Shown here one piece after another: positions 16,622 through 24,549 of a DNA stretch of 35,306 bases (position 1 is its first letter; each line of letters starts with the position of its first letter). The notes below the pieces were generated by a model, which had not been told where the DNA came from, searched no databases, and saw only the letters and a program-made list of their open reading frames with translations. The stretch is from positions 1 to 35,306 of the forward strand of contig JAHBZL010000049.1 of assembly GCA_019635485.1 (NCBI GenBank), read 5' to 3'. The stretch is from Piscinibacter sp. (GTDB taxonomy: Bacteria > Pseudomonadota > Gammaproteobacteria > Burkholderiales > Burkholderiaceae_C). The translations under genes and the position numbers were made by a program.

Positions 16622-17554
16622 ATGCCAGAGCAATTCGACCCTCCCGGCCCTTCCGCTGCCGGCGCCGCCACCGCAGGCACCGCGCCGCCGGAGCGTGCGC
16701 TGGACATCGCCGCACTCGGCCTCGAATCTCGCGATCGTGCCGTGCTGGTCTCAATGACGCGCGTGCTCGACGGCCAGGCGGGCCTGCGGCTGCGCTGGGT
16801 GGAAGACATCACGGCCTGCACCACGCTTTTCGTGCCGCACGACTGGTCGCAGTACGTCTCGCCGCCGCGGGTGCTGGTGCGGCTCACGCCGCGCGGCGCG
16901 ACGCCGGCCGACTCGCCGCGTGGCCTTTCGGTGGCCTCGCCACTCCGGGTCGGCGAGATGACCGATGCGCTCGAAGCCGCGGCAGCGCTGTACGAGCTGG
17001 CGCGCGGCGCCGTGCAGCGCGAGCATGCCCGCATGGCGCTGCACGCATTGCGAGACCTGCTGGTCGGGGCCCTGCTTGCCGGCGAGCGCCGCCGCACGCT
17101 GTTCGGCTTGGGCGACGGGCACGGCATGGTCGTCGACTTCCGCGCAGGCGAGATCGCGAGCTCGCTGCAGCAGGCCGAGCTGCTGTCGCGGCCGCTGCAG
17201 TTGGTCGACCCGCAACGCGCGCCCGAGGCCGTGTCGTGGCCGGGCACGACCCACACCCTGCGGCTGTCGACCCTGCTGTGGGGCATGACGCACGCCCTCG
17301 TCGACCAGGGCGTCTCGCCGCGCACGATCAATGGCCGCTACCAGCTCGTACGGCCACCCGAGGGTGCGGCCCTCTCGCGCCCGAGCACGTCACGGCTGGT
17401 GACCGCCTGGACGCAGCGCGCGATGAGCGCCGGCGAAGCGGCCGCGGCGGGCCGGCTCTCGGCCTTCGAGGTCCTGTGGTTCCTGAGCACGGCCTTGGCC
17501 CTGGGCATCGCCGTGCCGGCCGCGCGGCCGCAGGCGGGTACGACGCCGGCCTGA
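16622..17554 (+). CDS. Unrecognised 310-aa protein
   Basis: I do not recognise a family. After a Pro/Ala-rich linker (residues 1-25) come a compact N-terminal part (RAVLVSMTRVLDGQAGLRLR, then DWSQYV), a helical middle (LYELARGAVQREHARMALHA) and a C-terminal part with RPSTSRLVTAWTQRAMS followed by a leucine-rich helix (FEVLWFLSTALALGIAV). The last helix resembles the closing helix of DUF4388/PATAN-type bacterial signalling proteins, but this is a weak resemblance. No signal peptide or clear catalytic motif is present. It is divergent from the YdeI-like gene, and no good Shine-Dalgarno precedes the ATG. Codon use is like that of its neighbours. Confidence 0.7.
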   Translation: MPEQFDPPGPSAAGAATAGTAPPERALDIAALGLESRDRAVLVSMTRVLDGQAGLRLRWVEDITACTTLFVPHDWSQYVSPPRVLVRLTPRGATPADSPRGLSVASPLRVGEMTDALEAAAALYELARGAVQREHARMALHALRDLLVGALLAGERRRTLFGLGDGHGMVVDFRAGEIASSLQQAELLSRPLQLVDPQRAPEAVSWPGTTHTLRLSTLLWGMTHALVDQGVSPRTINGRYQLVRPPEGAALSRPSTSRLVTAWTQRAMSAGEAAAAGRLSAFEVLWFLSTALALGIAVPAARPQAGTTPA

Positions 17555-17807
17555 GCAGGCTGGGCCGGGGGGGGCTGCGGCGACGCCGATCGCAGGTCGG
17601 CACGGCAGGAACCAGGGGGCGGGACGCCGGCCTCCAGCACGCGTCGGGTCAGACCAAACGCAGCCGGTGTCCACCGCCGCAGCCGCCATTCGGGCCTTCG
17701 TCGGCGAGCGGCTCACTTCAGTCTCATGCCGCCTTCCCGCTCGTGGCAGTCGGCTCCACATCACGTGCGGCGCAGTCTGGTCGCGAGCAAGCTTCGATCG
17801 ACTCTGG

Positions 17808-18773
17808 TCATTGATGCCGGAGGGCTTGAGCCCCGGTCTTGCGGATGGCGCGAGCAAACTCCTGCACGACCGACGAGGCCACGACGTCGGTGCGGCGGGT
17901 GAAGAGCCCGAGCGGTGGCAGCGGGATCGCCGGCTCGACGGCGACCTGCCGGACGCCGCCGCGGGCGACCTCGTCCCGTGCGTGTTCGAACCGTACCGCG
18001 CACAGCAGGCTCGGGTCCAGACGCAGCACCGCCCCGATCGTGACCGACGACATCGTCTCGATCACCGGCTCGGGCGGATCGGCCCCCTCGTTCAGGAACG
18101 CCGTCATGAAGGCCTGGCGCACCAACGTATCGCGCGGTGGCGCCACCCAGTCGGCATCGCGCAGGTCGACCCAGCGCAGCCGCCGGCGCAGGCGCAGGGG
18201 GTTCGCGTCGGCCGCGAGAACGCACAGGCGGTCCTGGAGCAGCACTTCCGACTGCAGCGACCGCAGCAGGTCGCTGGTGAGCAGCTCGGTGGTCAGGGCA
18301 CCGAACACACAGTCGAGTTCTCCCTCGAGCAGACGCCGGATCAGTTCGCGCACACGCCCCTCGTGAATGTGCACCGCTGCGCCCGGCATGCGCGCTCGCA
18401 ACTGCACGACCGCCGCCGGCACGGCCGCTGTCACGGAGAACGTGCCGACGCGCAGCACCGCACTCGCCCCGCTGCGGATCGCGTCGACCTCGTCGCGGGC
18501 ATGCGCGAGTTCGCTCAGCACGACACGGCAGCGGTGCGCGGCGGCCAGCCCTGCGGCGGTAGGGATCACGCCCTGGCGGCTGCGCTCGAACAACGGCGCG
18601 CCCAGCGCCTCCTCGGCCTCGAGCAGCATCTTGCTGATCGCCGGCTGGCTCAGGTGCAGGCGGCTTGCCGCCGCACGCATGGTGCCGCACTCGGTCAAGG
18701 CCACCAGCAGTTCCAGGTGGCGCAGGCGCAGGCGCCTGACGAGGTAGTCGTCCTGGTGGCGGGCGGTATTCAT
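17808..18773 (-). CDS. LysR family transcriptional regulator
   Basis: 321 aa from the ATG at 18773, which places the HTH where expected (LRLRHLELLVALTECGTMRA, then SRLHLSQPAISKMLLEAEEA). The earlier in-frame start at 18806 would run through the operator dyad and is less likely. The substrate-binding domain starts near residue 95 (AVLRVGTFSV) and contains the GELDCVFGAL segment. This pattern resembles the GbpR/PcaQ-like LysR branch. It is divergent from the CoA-transferase operon and probably regulates it through the dyad at 18787-18805. The 253 bp between its 3' end and the preceding gene hold nothing I can identify. Confidence 0.92.
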   Translation of the reverse strand: MNTARHQDDYLVRRLRLRHLELLVALTECGTMRAAASRLHLSQPAISKMLLEAEEALGAPLFERSRQGVIPTAAGLAAAHRCRVVLSELAHARDEVDAIRSGASAVLRVGTFSVTAAVPAAVVQLRARMPGAAVHIHEGRVRELIRRLLEGELDCVFGALTTELLTSDLLRSLQSEVLLQDRLCVLAADANPLRLRRRLRWVDLRDADWVAPPRDTLVRQAFMTAFLNEGADPPEPVIETMSSVTIGAVLRLDPSLLCAVRFEHARDEVARGGVRQVAVEPAIPLPPLGLFTRRTDVVASSVVQEFARAIRKTGAQALRHQ

Positions 18774-18786
18774 CCGGTGGTTTCGA

Positions 18787-18805
18787 TGATCACCAATGGT
18801 GATCA
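18787..18805. promoter_or_regulatory. Candidate LysR operator (19-bp dyad)
   Basis: A perfect 9-bp inverted repeat with a 1-bp centre, tgatcacca a tggtgatca, lies 13 bp upstream of the lysR start and 100 bp upstream of the CoA-transferase start. Its core T(18790)-N11-A(18802) matches the LysR box rule. The DNA beside it (18806-18845) is locally AT-rich, as expected for a promoter. Confidence 0.75.
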
Positions 18806-18905
18806 CGTTATCAGGAATCTCGTATTTTCAGAGATGAAATGTTCTCCTATCGTTCGAGCACGATCCGGCGCCGCCGGTCGCCAGAACGATCAGGAGACAG
18901 CACCC

Positions 18906-20096
18906 ATGGCCGCGACTTCGGCCGCACCGCTCGCCGGCATTCACGTGGTCGACCTTGGCCAGTACATCGCCGGCCCCGGCGCAGCGATGACCCTCGCGGA
19001 ACTCGGCGCGAGCGTCATCAAGGTCGAATCGCCCACGGGTGACCAGGCGCGCCACATCGGCCGCTACGGCGAGGCGATGGTGCGGGCCTACAACCGCGGC
19101 AAGCGCTCGATCGCGCTCGACCTGCGCAGCATCGACGGGCGCGACGCGGCGCTGCGGTTGATCTCGCGCGCCGACGTCGTCGTCCAGAACCTGCGGCCCG
19201 GCGTGGTCGACGCGCTCGGCCTCGGGCCGGCCGCCCTGCGGGAGCGCTTTCCGCGCCTGGTCTACCTGTCGATCTCGGGCTTCGGCAGCCGCGGACCGTC
19301 GAGCGGCCGACCCGGCTACGACATTGCAGCGCAGGCGGAGAGCGGGCTGATGTCGGTCACCGGCGAGCCGGACCGGCCGCCGCAGAAGGTCGGCGTCCCG
19401 CTGGTGGACGCCGCCGCTGCGCATCTCGGCGCACAGGCGGTCCTGGCGGCACTGTACGGGCGCGAGAAGAGCGGCGTCGGCGCGACGATCGACACCTCGC
19501 TGCTGGAGGTCGCGATGCATCTGCAGGCGACCACCTGGGCCGACTACCTCGGCGGCGCCGACGAGCCGACCCGGATGGGTGACGGCCAGCCGCACAACGC
19601 ACCGGCCGCCGAGGTCGTGCCGACGCGCGATGGCTTCATCGTGCTCTCCGCCTATGCCGAAGAACACTGGCAGCGCTTCTGCCGCGTACTCGGTCGCGAG
19701 GAGCTCGCGGCCGACCCGCGCTTCGCCAGCAACGCGCAGCGGGTCGCGAACCGCGTCGCGCTGCGCGCCGTGCTGCGCGAGTGCCTGTCCGGGCTCGGCA
19801 GCGAGGAATGCGTGGCGCTCCTCGCCCGCAACCAGATCGTCGCCGGCACCGTGCGCAGCTATGCACAGGTGCTGGCCAGCCCGGACCTGGTCGCCAGCGG
19901 CTTGATCGTCGAGGCCCGAGGCGCCGGCGGTACGAGCTACCGCGCCCTCGGCATGCCATACCGCATCGACGACGCTCCGCAGCCCACCCCCTTTTCCGCG
20001 CCGGCCTGCGGTGCCGATACCGACGCGTTGCTCGCGGAGGTGGGCTTCTCCGCGGCCGAGATCGCCGCGCTGCGCCGCTCCGGCGCGGCCGCCTGA
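18906..20096 (+). CDS. Family III CoA transferase (CaiB/BaiF type)
   Basis: 396 aa, usual length. A ribosome site aggaga lies 8 nt before the ATG; the open frame upstream of it is not coding. Motifs: GIHVVDLGQYIAGPGAAMTL at the N-terminus with KVESPTGD, the YNRGKRSIALDL segment, the RPGYDIAAQAESGLM motif whose Asp139 corresponds to the catalytic aspartate that forms the acyl anhydride, then GVPLVDAAAA. It moves CoA between carboxylic acids without ATP. Being first in an operon with a DUF1254 protein and a Bug binding protein, it probably activates the acid imported by this system; the acid is unknown. Confidence 0.94.
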   Translation: MAATSAAPLAGIHVVDLGQYIAGPGAAMTLAELGASVIKVESPTGDQARHIGRYGEAMVRAYNRGKRSIALDLRSIDGRDAALRLISRADVVVQNLRPGVVDALGLGPAALRERFPRLVYLSISGFGSRGPSSGRPGYDIAAQAESGLMSVTGEPDRPPQKVGVPLVDAAAAHLGAQAVLAALYGREKSGVGATIDTSLLEVAMHLQATTWADYLGGADEPTRMGDGQPHNAPAAEVVPTRDGFIVLSAYAEEHWQRFCRVLGREELAADPRFASNAQRVANRVALRAVLRECLSGLGSEECVALLARNQIVAGTVRSYAQVLASPDLVASGLIVEARGAGGTSYRALGMPYRIDDAPQPTPFSAPACGADTDALLAEVGFSAAEIAALRRSGAAA

Positions 20097-20102
20097 CCTG
20101 CC

Positions 20103-21371
20103 ATGGCCATGACCTCCCTGACTCCGCCCGACGTTCGCCTGGCGCTCGTCCAGACGCTGCCGCTGTTCGAGATGATGCGCATGCGCGCAGCCACCACCGC
20201 GCGCCGCCACCCGACGTTCGGCTTCGCGTCCGACGACCGGGCCTCGACGATGCGCTGGGTCAACCAGTTCACCCACACGCATCGCAAGCTCGGGCCGCAC
20301 GATCGCGAGGTGGTCAGCCCGAACAACGACACCGTGTACAGCAACGCATGGATCGACCTGTCCCGGGGGCCGGTCCTCATCGACACACCGGATTTCGGTG
20401 ACCGCTACTGGACGCTCGGCCTGCTCGATGCATGGACCAATCCGTTCGCGTACGTCGGCCGCCGCACGACCGGCAACCGCCGCCAGCGCACGCTGGTGCA
20501 CGGCCCGGGCTGGCGCGGTGCGCTTCCGGCCGGGGGGGTGTCGCAGGTGATCGAGGCGCCCGGCGAGGATGTTTGGCTGATCGGCCGCATCCTGGTCGAC
20601 GACACGGCGGCCGACCTGGAAGCCGTGCGCGCCTTGCAGGCCGAGCTGCACCTGTCGCGGATCGACGGCGGCGATGCCGCGCTGCGCGTCGACACCGGCA
20701 TCGACGGGCGCTCCGTGGCGACGCCGTCGGCAGCCGCTTATGTGCAGTGCGTCGAAGCCGCCCTGGCCCGCAACCCGGTGCCGGCCGGCGAAACGCTGGC
20801 ATGGTCACCGGACCTGCCGGCGATCGCGCAGGTCCTGCCCCAGGTGTTCGATGAACTGCGCCAGCAGGACCAGCCGCGCCAGATCGGCCCGGGCTGGGCG
20901 CTGCCCGTGTCGGTGCGCACCGGTTGGGGAGCCGACGTGCTGACCCGCGCCCGGGTCGCCCGCAACCTGATCGGCGCGCTCGGCATCGAGGAGGCGATGT
21001 ACCCGACCGCCGAAGCCGACGAGGCCGGACGCACGCTCGACGGCGGGCACGCCTACGAACTGCGCTTCCCGCCCGGCGAAGGTCCGCAGGTCGGCGCGTT
21101 CTGGTCGCTGACGATGTACCGCCGCAGCGACTGCCTGTTCGTCGCCAACCCGATCGCGCGCTACTCGATCGGTGACCGTACGCCGGGTCTGCGCCACGAC
21201 GGGGATGGCAGCCTGGCGATCCGCATCCAGGCGCACGACCCCGGCTTCGGCCACAACTGGCTGCCGGCACCAGCCGACGAGCCGTTCTACGTGGTGCTGC
21301 GCCTGTACCAACCGCAGGCCGCGCATCTCGACTTCCGGTACCGCTATCCGCCGCTTCGGCGACTCGACTGA
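20103..21371 (+). CDS. DUF1254/DUF1214 domain protein
   Basis: 422 aa. The N-terminal DUF1254 signature is clear (WVNQFTHTHRKLGPHDREVV, SPNNDTVYSNAWIDL, DRYWTLGLLDAWTNPFAYVG). The C-terminal DUF1214-like domain contains YELRFPPGEGPQVGAFWSLT, MYRRSDCLFV and a terminal LRLYQPQ segment. Many DUF1254 proteins are exported, but no signal peptide is visible here, so this copy may be cytoplasmic. Function is unknown. It begins 6 bp after the CoA-transferase stop and precedes the Bug gene by 28 bp, so the three are one operon. A second ATG lies at 20109. Confidence 0.88.
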   Translation: MAMTSLTPPDVRLALVQTLPLFEMMRMRAATTARRHPTFGFASDDRASTMRWVNQFTHTHRKLGPHDREVVSPNNDTVYSNAWIDLSRGPVLIDTPDFGDRYWTLGLLDAWTNPFAYVGRRTTGNRRQRTLVHGPGWRGALPAGGVSQVIEAPGEDVWLIGRILVDDTAADLEAVRALQAELHLSRIDGGDAALRVDTGIDGRSVATPSAAAYVQCVEAALARNPVPAGETLAWSPDLPAIAQVLPQVFDELRQQDQPRQIGPGWALPVSVRTGWGADVLTRARVARNLIGALGIEEAMYPTAEADEAGRTLDGGHAYELRFPPGEGPQVGAFWSLTMYRRSDCLFVANPIARYSIGDRTPGLRHDGDGSLAIRIQAHDPGFGHNWLPAPADEPFYVVLRLYQPQAAHLDFRYRYPPLRRLD

Positions 21372-21399
21372 GCCCTTCGACAACGACTGGAGACACGCC

Positions 21400-22374
21400 A
21401 TGCCGATCACCCGCCGCCATCTGCTGGGCGCTGGCCTTGCCACGCTCGGGCTTGCGCATTCACCCTCGTTCGCGCAGGCGTGGCCCGAGCGGCCGATCGC
21501 CTTTGTTGCGCCCTACGGCGCCGGTGGATCGAACGACATCCTGACCCGCCTGCTCGGCGAGGCCCTCGCAGCGCGGCTCGGGCAGAGCTTCGTCGTGGAG
21601 AACAAGGCGGGTGCCGGCACGCGCATCGCCAACGAGTTCGTCGCCCGGGCCGCGCCCGACGGCTACACGCTGCTGCATGCGGCGGCGCCGATCGCCATCG
21701 GCGAGGCGCTCTACGCCAAGCTGCCGTACGACGCGCAGAAGAGCTTCGAGGCCGTCACGAGCACGGCGATCGCACCACTGTTCCTGATCGTCAACGCCAG
21801 TGCGCCCTACAAGACGCTCGCCGAGTTCGTCGCCTATGGCAGGTCGAACCCCAGCGGTCTGACCTTCGGCTCGCCGGGCGTCGGATCCGCGCCGCACCTG
21901 ACGGCCGAACTGCTGATGCGCGCCGCGGGCGCCAAGGGCGTGGTGGTCCAGTTCCGTGGCGATGCACCGGCCTACAACGAACTGCTGGCGGGGCGCATCG
22001 ACGCGACGCTGACGGCGATCTCGACCGCCATCCCCCACATCCAGGCCGGCAAGCTGCGTGTGCTCGCGGTCGCCAACGAGGAGCGCACGCCACTGCAGCC
22101 GCAGACACCCACGTTCCGCGAATCGGGCCTGCCTTCCGTGGTCGGCTACGGCTGGTATGGGCTCATGCTGCCGGGCGGCACACCATCGGCCATCGTGCAG
22201 AAGCTCAACGCCGAGACCAATGCGGTGCTCGACGATCCCGAGATCCGCAGGAAGGCCGCAGCCCTCGGCCTGCAGCTGAAGGGCGGCACTTCAGCGCAGT
22301 TCGCTGCCTTCATCGAGAGCGAGACGCGCAAGTGGGCACAGGTGATCAAGGCCGCCCACATCACCGCGGAATGA
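21400..22374 (+). CDS. Bug-family (TctC-like) solute-binding protein 2
   Basis: 324 aa. A signal peptide with a twin-arginine-like start (MPITRRHLLGAGLATLGL) and likely cleavage near SFAQA precede the Bug motifs WPERPIAFVAPYGAGGSNDI, VVENKAGAGTRIANEFV, ADGYTLL-like APDGYTLLHAA, LTFGSPGVGSAPHLTAELL and VVQFRGDAPAYNELLAGRID. It would bind an organic acid in the periplasm for import. It is third in the operon with CoA transferase and the DUF1254 protein. No TctAB genes are present. The 228 bp downstream, up to the convergent lipoprotein gene, contain no gene I can support. Confidence 0.94.
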   Translation: MPITRRHLLGAGLATLGLAHSPSFAQAWPERPIAFVAPYGAGGSNDILTRLLGEALAARLGQSFVVENKAGAGTRIANEFVARAAPDGYTLLHAAAPIAIGEALYAKLPYDAQKSFEAVTSTAIAPLFLIVNASAPYKTLAEFVAYGRSNPSGLTFGSPGVGSAPHLTAELLMRAAGAKGVVVQFRGDAPAYNELLAGRIDATLTAISTAIPHIQAGKLRVLAVANEERTPLQPQTPTFRESGLPSVVGYGWYGLMLPGGTPSAIVQKLNAETNAVLDDPEIRRKAAALGLQLKGGTSAQFAAFIESETRKWAQVIKAAHITAE

Positions 22375-22602
22375 AGAACGCCGCCCGGCCTTCTTGCGGC
22401 GCATCGCCGCCCCGGTCGAGCACCAGCGCCCAGCCTCCCGGCGTGAGCAGCTCATCACCGGCCTGAGGATGGAGGCACGTGCGCTGGTTCCTTCGGCCAA
22501 TCGCAGAGGCATCCGCATCGACCCCTTGGCCAGTGTGCGCCGCAGGCACCACCTGCCCGAGCGACGAGACTCCTCCGTCTCTCGGACGCGCCGATCCCTT
22601 GC

Positions 22603-23385
22603 TCACTCGATGCGGATCCGGGAGAAATAGCGCGGCACGTGCGTCGCCAGCAACCTGTCGATCTGCCCCGCCAGCGGCTGAAAGACGAAGGGCCGGCGCG
22701 GCAAGGGTCTGTCGTTGACCCAGTGTTCCGACCACGCGGACGTGCTGTCGATGCACTCGGCCGCGAAGCCCGGCAACGCGTGGCGGCGTTCCTGCTCGAG
22801 GCAGCCAGACAGGAAGACGTCCACGTAGGACTGTGCGATCGGGTAGCGCGCGCTTGGTGGCGCGGTGGTTTCCGGCCCGCTCACGTAGATCCAGGCCTGC
22901 GCAGCAGCGCTCGCGCGTTCGGCGCCGCTGGCCAGCGTGCGCAGCGCAGACCAGCTGACGGCCCGGCGGCAGTAGCCTGACTCGCGCCGGTCGGTGGCCG
23001 CGATGTCAGTGGCATCGACGCGGTAGATCACCGCGTTCATGTGGCTGTCGTGATCCGGCCAGACGCCGAGGTAGGTGGTGCTGAAACCGATGTCCGATCC
23101 GCGCGCGATCCAGGCGCGGCGGAAGCCGCGCAGTTCCACCGGCTGGGCTGGCCCGGCCTGCGGCGACGTCCGCCGGCGTGACTCGTCCTGCATCAGACTG
23201 CCATAGCCGACGATGAACTGCGACTGGTCCACATCCGGCGTCGGGTGGCAATCCGCCGGCGCAGCCGCCGCGATCGTCCCCGTGGCTGGCGGCTGCGACA
23301 CGGCGCACGCCGCCAGGACGACAGCGGCGAGTGCAGCAAGCATGCCGCGCAGAGTCCGAGACGGAAGACAGGACCGGAGCTTCAT
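22603..23385 (-). CDS. Lipoprotein with gamma-glutamylcyclotransferase (GGCT/AIG2) fold
   Basis: 260 aa. A lipoprotein signal ends in lipobox LAAC (Cys27). The GGCT-like fold follows: FIVGYGSLMQDESRRRT (the YGSL substrate-binding loop, residues 61-64), ELRGFRRAWIARG, FSTTYLGVWP, NAVIYRVDATDIAATDRRES with Glu135 at the position of the catalytic acid, and YPIAQSYVDVFLSGCLE. Cytosolic relatives release 5-oxoproline from gamma-glutamyl compounds. An envelope-anchored form is less usual and its substrate is unknown. Its ATG overlaps the stop of the upstream tetR gene by 4 bp (ATGA), so the two are translationally coupled. Confidence 0.85.
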   Translation of the reverse strand: MKLRSCLPSRTLRGMLAALAAVVLAACAVSQPPATGTIAAAAPADCHPTPDVDQSQFIVGYGSLMQDESRRRTSPQAGPAQPVELRGFRRAWIARGSDIGFSTTYLGVWPDHDSHMNAVIYRVDATDIAATDRRESGYCRRAVSWSALRTLASGAERASAAAQAWIYVSGPETTAPPSARYPIAQSYVDVFLSGCLEQERRHALPGFAAECIDSTSAWSEHWVNDRPLPRRPFVFQPLAGQIDRLLATHVPRYFSRIRIE

Positions 23386-23996
23386 TTCAGTTGGGCGGTG
23401 ACGTGGGCGATCGCCGCATCGAGCGCGAGTTCAAGCGGCCGTGTCGAACGGGTGGTCTGCGCGAGCAGCAGACCTCCCTGCAACGCCGTGAGCAGCACGG
23501 TCGCGAGGTCTGCGAGCTCGGCGCTGCTGCGCCGGTTCGCGCGGCTGCGCACAGCCTGGAAGCAGGCGACGAAGTACGACTCCCAGCGCGCGAAGCCGTC
23601 GGCCAGCAGCTCGCGCGGTGCTTGCGACTCGGCCAGCGCCGAGGCCAGCGAGCCCAGCGGACAGCCGCCCGCGCACTGTGTTTCGCGGGTCATCGCCACC
23701 ACCGCGTCACGCCAGCGTTGCAGGCCGGAGGGCGAGTCGATCTTGCGCAGCAGTGCCTCGTGCGTCGTCAGCACGCACTCCGTCTGGCGCTGGATCACCG
23801 CGAGCACGAGGGCATCCTTGTCTGCGAAGTAGTGGTAGAGCTGCGACTTGCTGGCGCGGCAGGTCGCCAGCACTTCGTCGAGGCTGGTGCCGGCCACGCC
23901 GCGGGTGTACATGAGGCCCGCTGCGGCATCGACGATGCGGGAACGTGTGGCCGCGCCGCGCGAGGTGCGGGCCGGCGTGTGGGTGGAGCTGTCCAT
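23382..23996 (-). CDS. TetR family transcriptional regulator
   Basis: 204 aa from the ATG at 23996; a GTG two codons earlier (24002) is also possible. The HTH is at residues 20-65 (IVDAAAGLMYTRGVAGTSLD, then CRASKSQLYHYFADKDALVL). The C-terminal ligand domain contains TRETQCAGGCPLGSLASALA, a cysteine-containing segment common in the TetR_C branch found with redox or electrophile-responsive regulators. It is divergent from the redoxin operon across a 76-bp gap holding a quasi-palindrome, and is followed by the GGCT lipoprotein gene. It probably represses both directions; a reactive electrophile or quinone is a plausible signal, by inference. Confidence 0.92.
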   Translation of the reverse strand: MDSSTHTPARTSRGAATRSRIVDAAAGLMYTRGVAGTSLDEVLATCRASKSQLYHYFADKDALVLAVIQRQTECVLTTHEALLRKIDSPSGLQRWRDAVVAMTRETQCAGGCPLGSLASALAESQAPRELLADGFARWESYFVACFQAVRSRANRRSSAELADLATVLLTALQGGLLLAQTTRSTRPLELALDAAIAHVTAQLK

Positions 23997-24009
23997 CGGC
24001 ACATGCTAC

Positions 24010-24015
24010 TTGACA
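24010..24015 (+). promoter_or_regulatory. Candidate -35 of the redoxin operon
   Basis: TTGACA is a perfect -35 hexamer. A 17-bp spacer leads to gaaact (24033-24038), a weak -10 that overlaps the proposed TetR operator, so repressor binding would block this promoter. Confidence 0.5.
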
Positions 24016-24033
24016 AGGCGAAGCATAGCCCAG

Positions 24034-24057
24034 AAACTGGACCAGCTAGTCCACTTT
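24034..24057. promoter_or_regulatory. Candidate TetR operator
   Basis: The core tggaccagctagtcca (24038-24053) pairs at 14 of 16 positions as an inverted repeat, with AAA and TTT flanks extending the symmetry. It lies between the divergent tetR and redoxin genes, 16 bp before the redoxin start. Confidence 0.65.
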
Positions 24058-24072
24058 TGACGGAGCGATCAC

Positions 24073-24549
24073 ATGCCCCTGCTTTCCAACGGCGATACCT
24101 TCCCGGAGCTCGCGATCGAGACGGTCGACGGCCGCCGCCTCGTCCTCCCCGACGCGCTGCGCGGCGCCTTCGGCGTCGTGCTGATCTACCGCGGCGCCTG
24201 GTGCCCATACTGCAACGCGCAACTCGCCGGGTTCGCGCGAGCTGCGGCGACCTTTGATGAGCTCGGCATCAAGGTGGCCTCGCTCTCGGTCGACGACAGA
24301 GCCACCGCCAGCGCGCTGGTCGAGAAGCTGCGGCTGCCCTTCCCTGTCGGCCACAGCGCCGACGCCGACCAGGTGGCCGCGCTGACTGGCGCCTACGTGA
24401 ACCGGCAGCCGCACCATCTGCAGACCACCGGCTTCGTGCTCGACCGCGATGGGAAGGTGATCACCGCGGTCTACTCGAGCGGCGCGATCGGTCGCCTCAC
24501 GGCGGAGGACGTGGCGGGCTTCGTGCGCTACGTAAAGAGCCATGGTTGA
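24073..24549 (+). CDS. Redoxin/AhpC-TSA family peroxiredoxin-like protein
   Basis: 158 aa. The thioredoxin fold shows VVLIYRGAWCPYCNAQLAGF with a CPYC pair (Cys44 and Cys47), then VASLSVDDRATASALVEKL and GFVLDRDGKVITAVYSSGAI. Proteins of this redoxin type reduce peroxides or act as thiol-disulfide oxidoreductases in the cytoplasm; the CxxC pair resembles thioredoxin more than a classical 1-Cys peroxiredoxin. A ribosome site (ggag) precedes the ATG. It is the first gene of a three-gene operon with an SDR enzyme and a DMT exporter, under the divergent TetR. Confidence 0.9.
   Translation: MPLLSNGDTFPELAIETVDGRRLVLPDALRGAFGVVLIYRGAWCPYCNAQLAGFARAAATFDELGIKVASLSVDDRATASALVEKLRLPFPVGHSADADQVAALTGAYVNRQPHHLQTTGFVLDRDGKVITAVYSSGAIGRLTAEDVAGFVRYVKSHG

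Noticed and set aside
17555-17807. Possible small gene between the 310-aa protein and lysR
   Set aside because: Open frames through this gap lack starts with ribosome sites and any recognisable motif.
18828-20651. 607-aa open frame antisense to the CoA transferase
   Set aside because: It overlaps two genes with clear family motifs and shows only shadow-type composition.
22375-22602. Possible small RNA or terminator between convergent genes
   Set aside because: Only weak 5-6 bp stems with no T-run were found; nothing can be supported.
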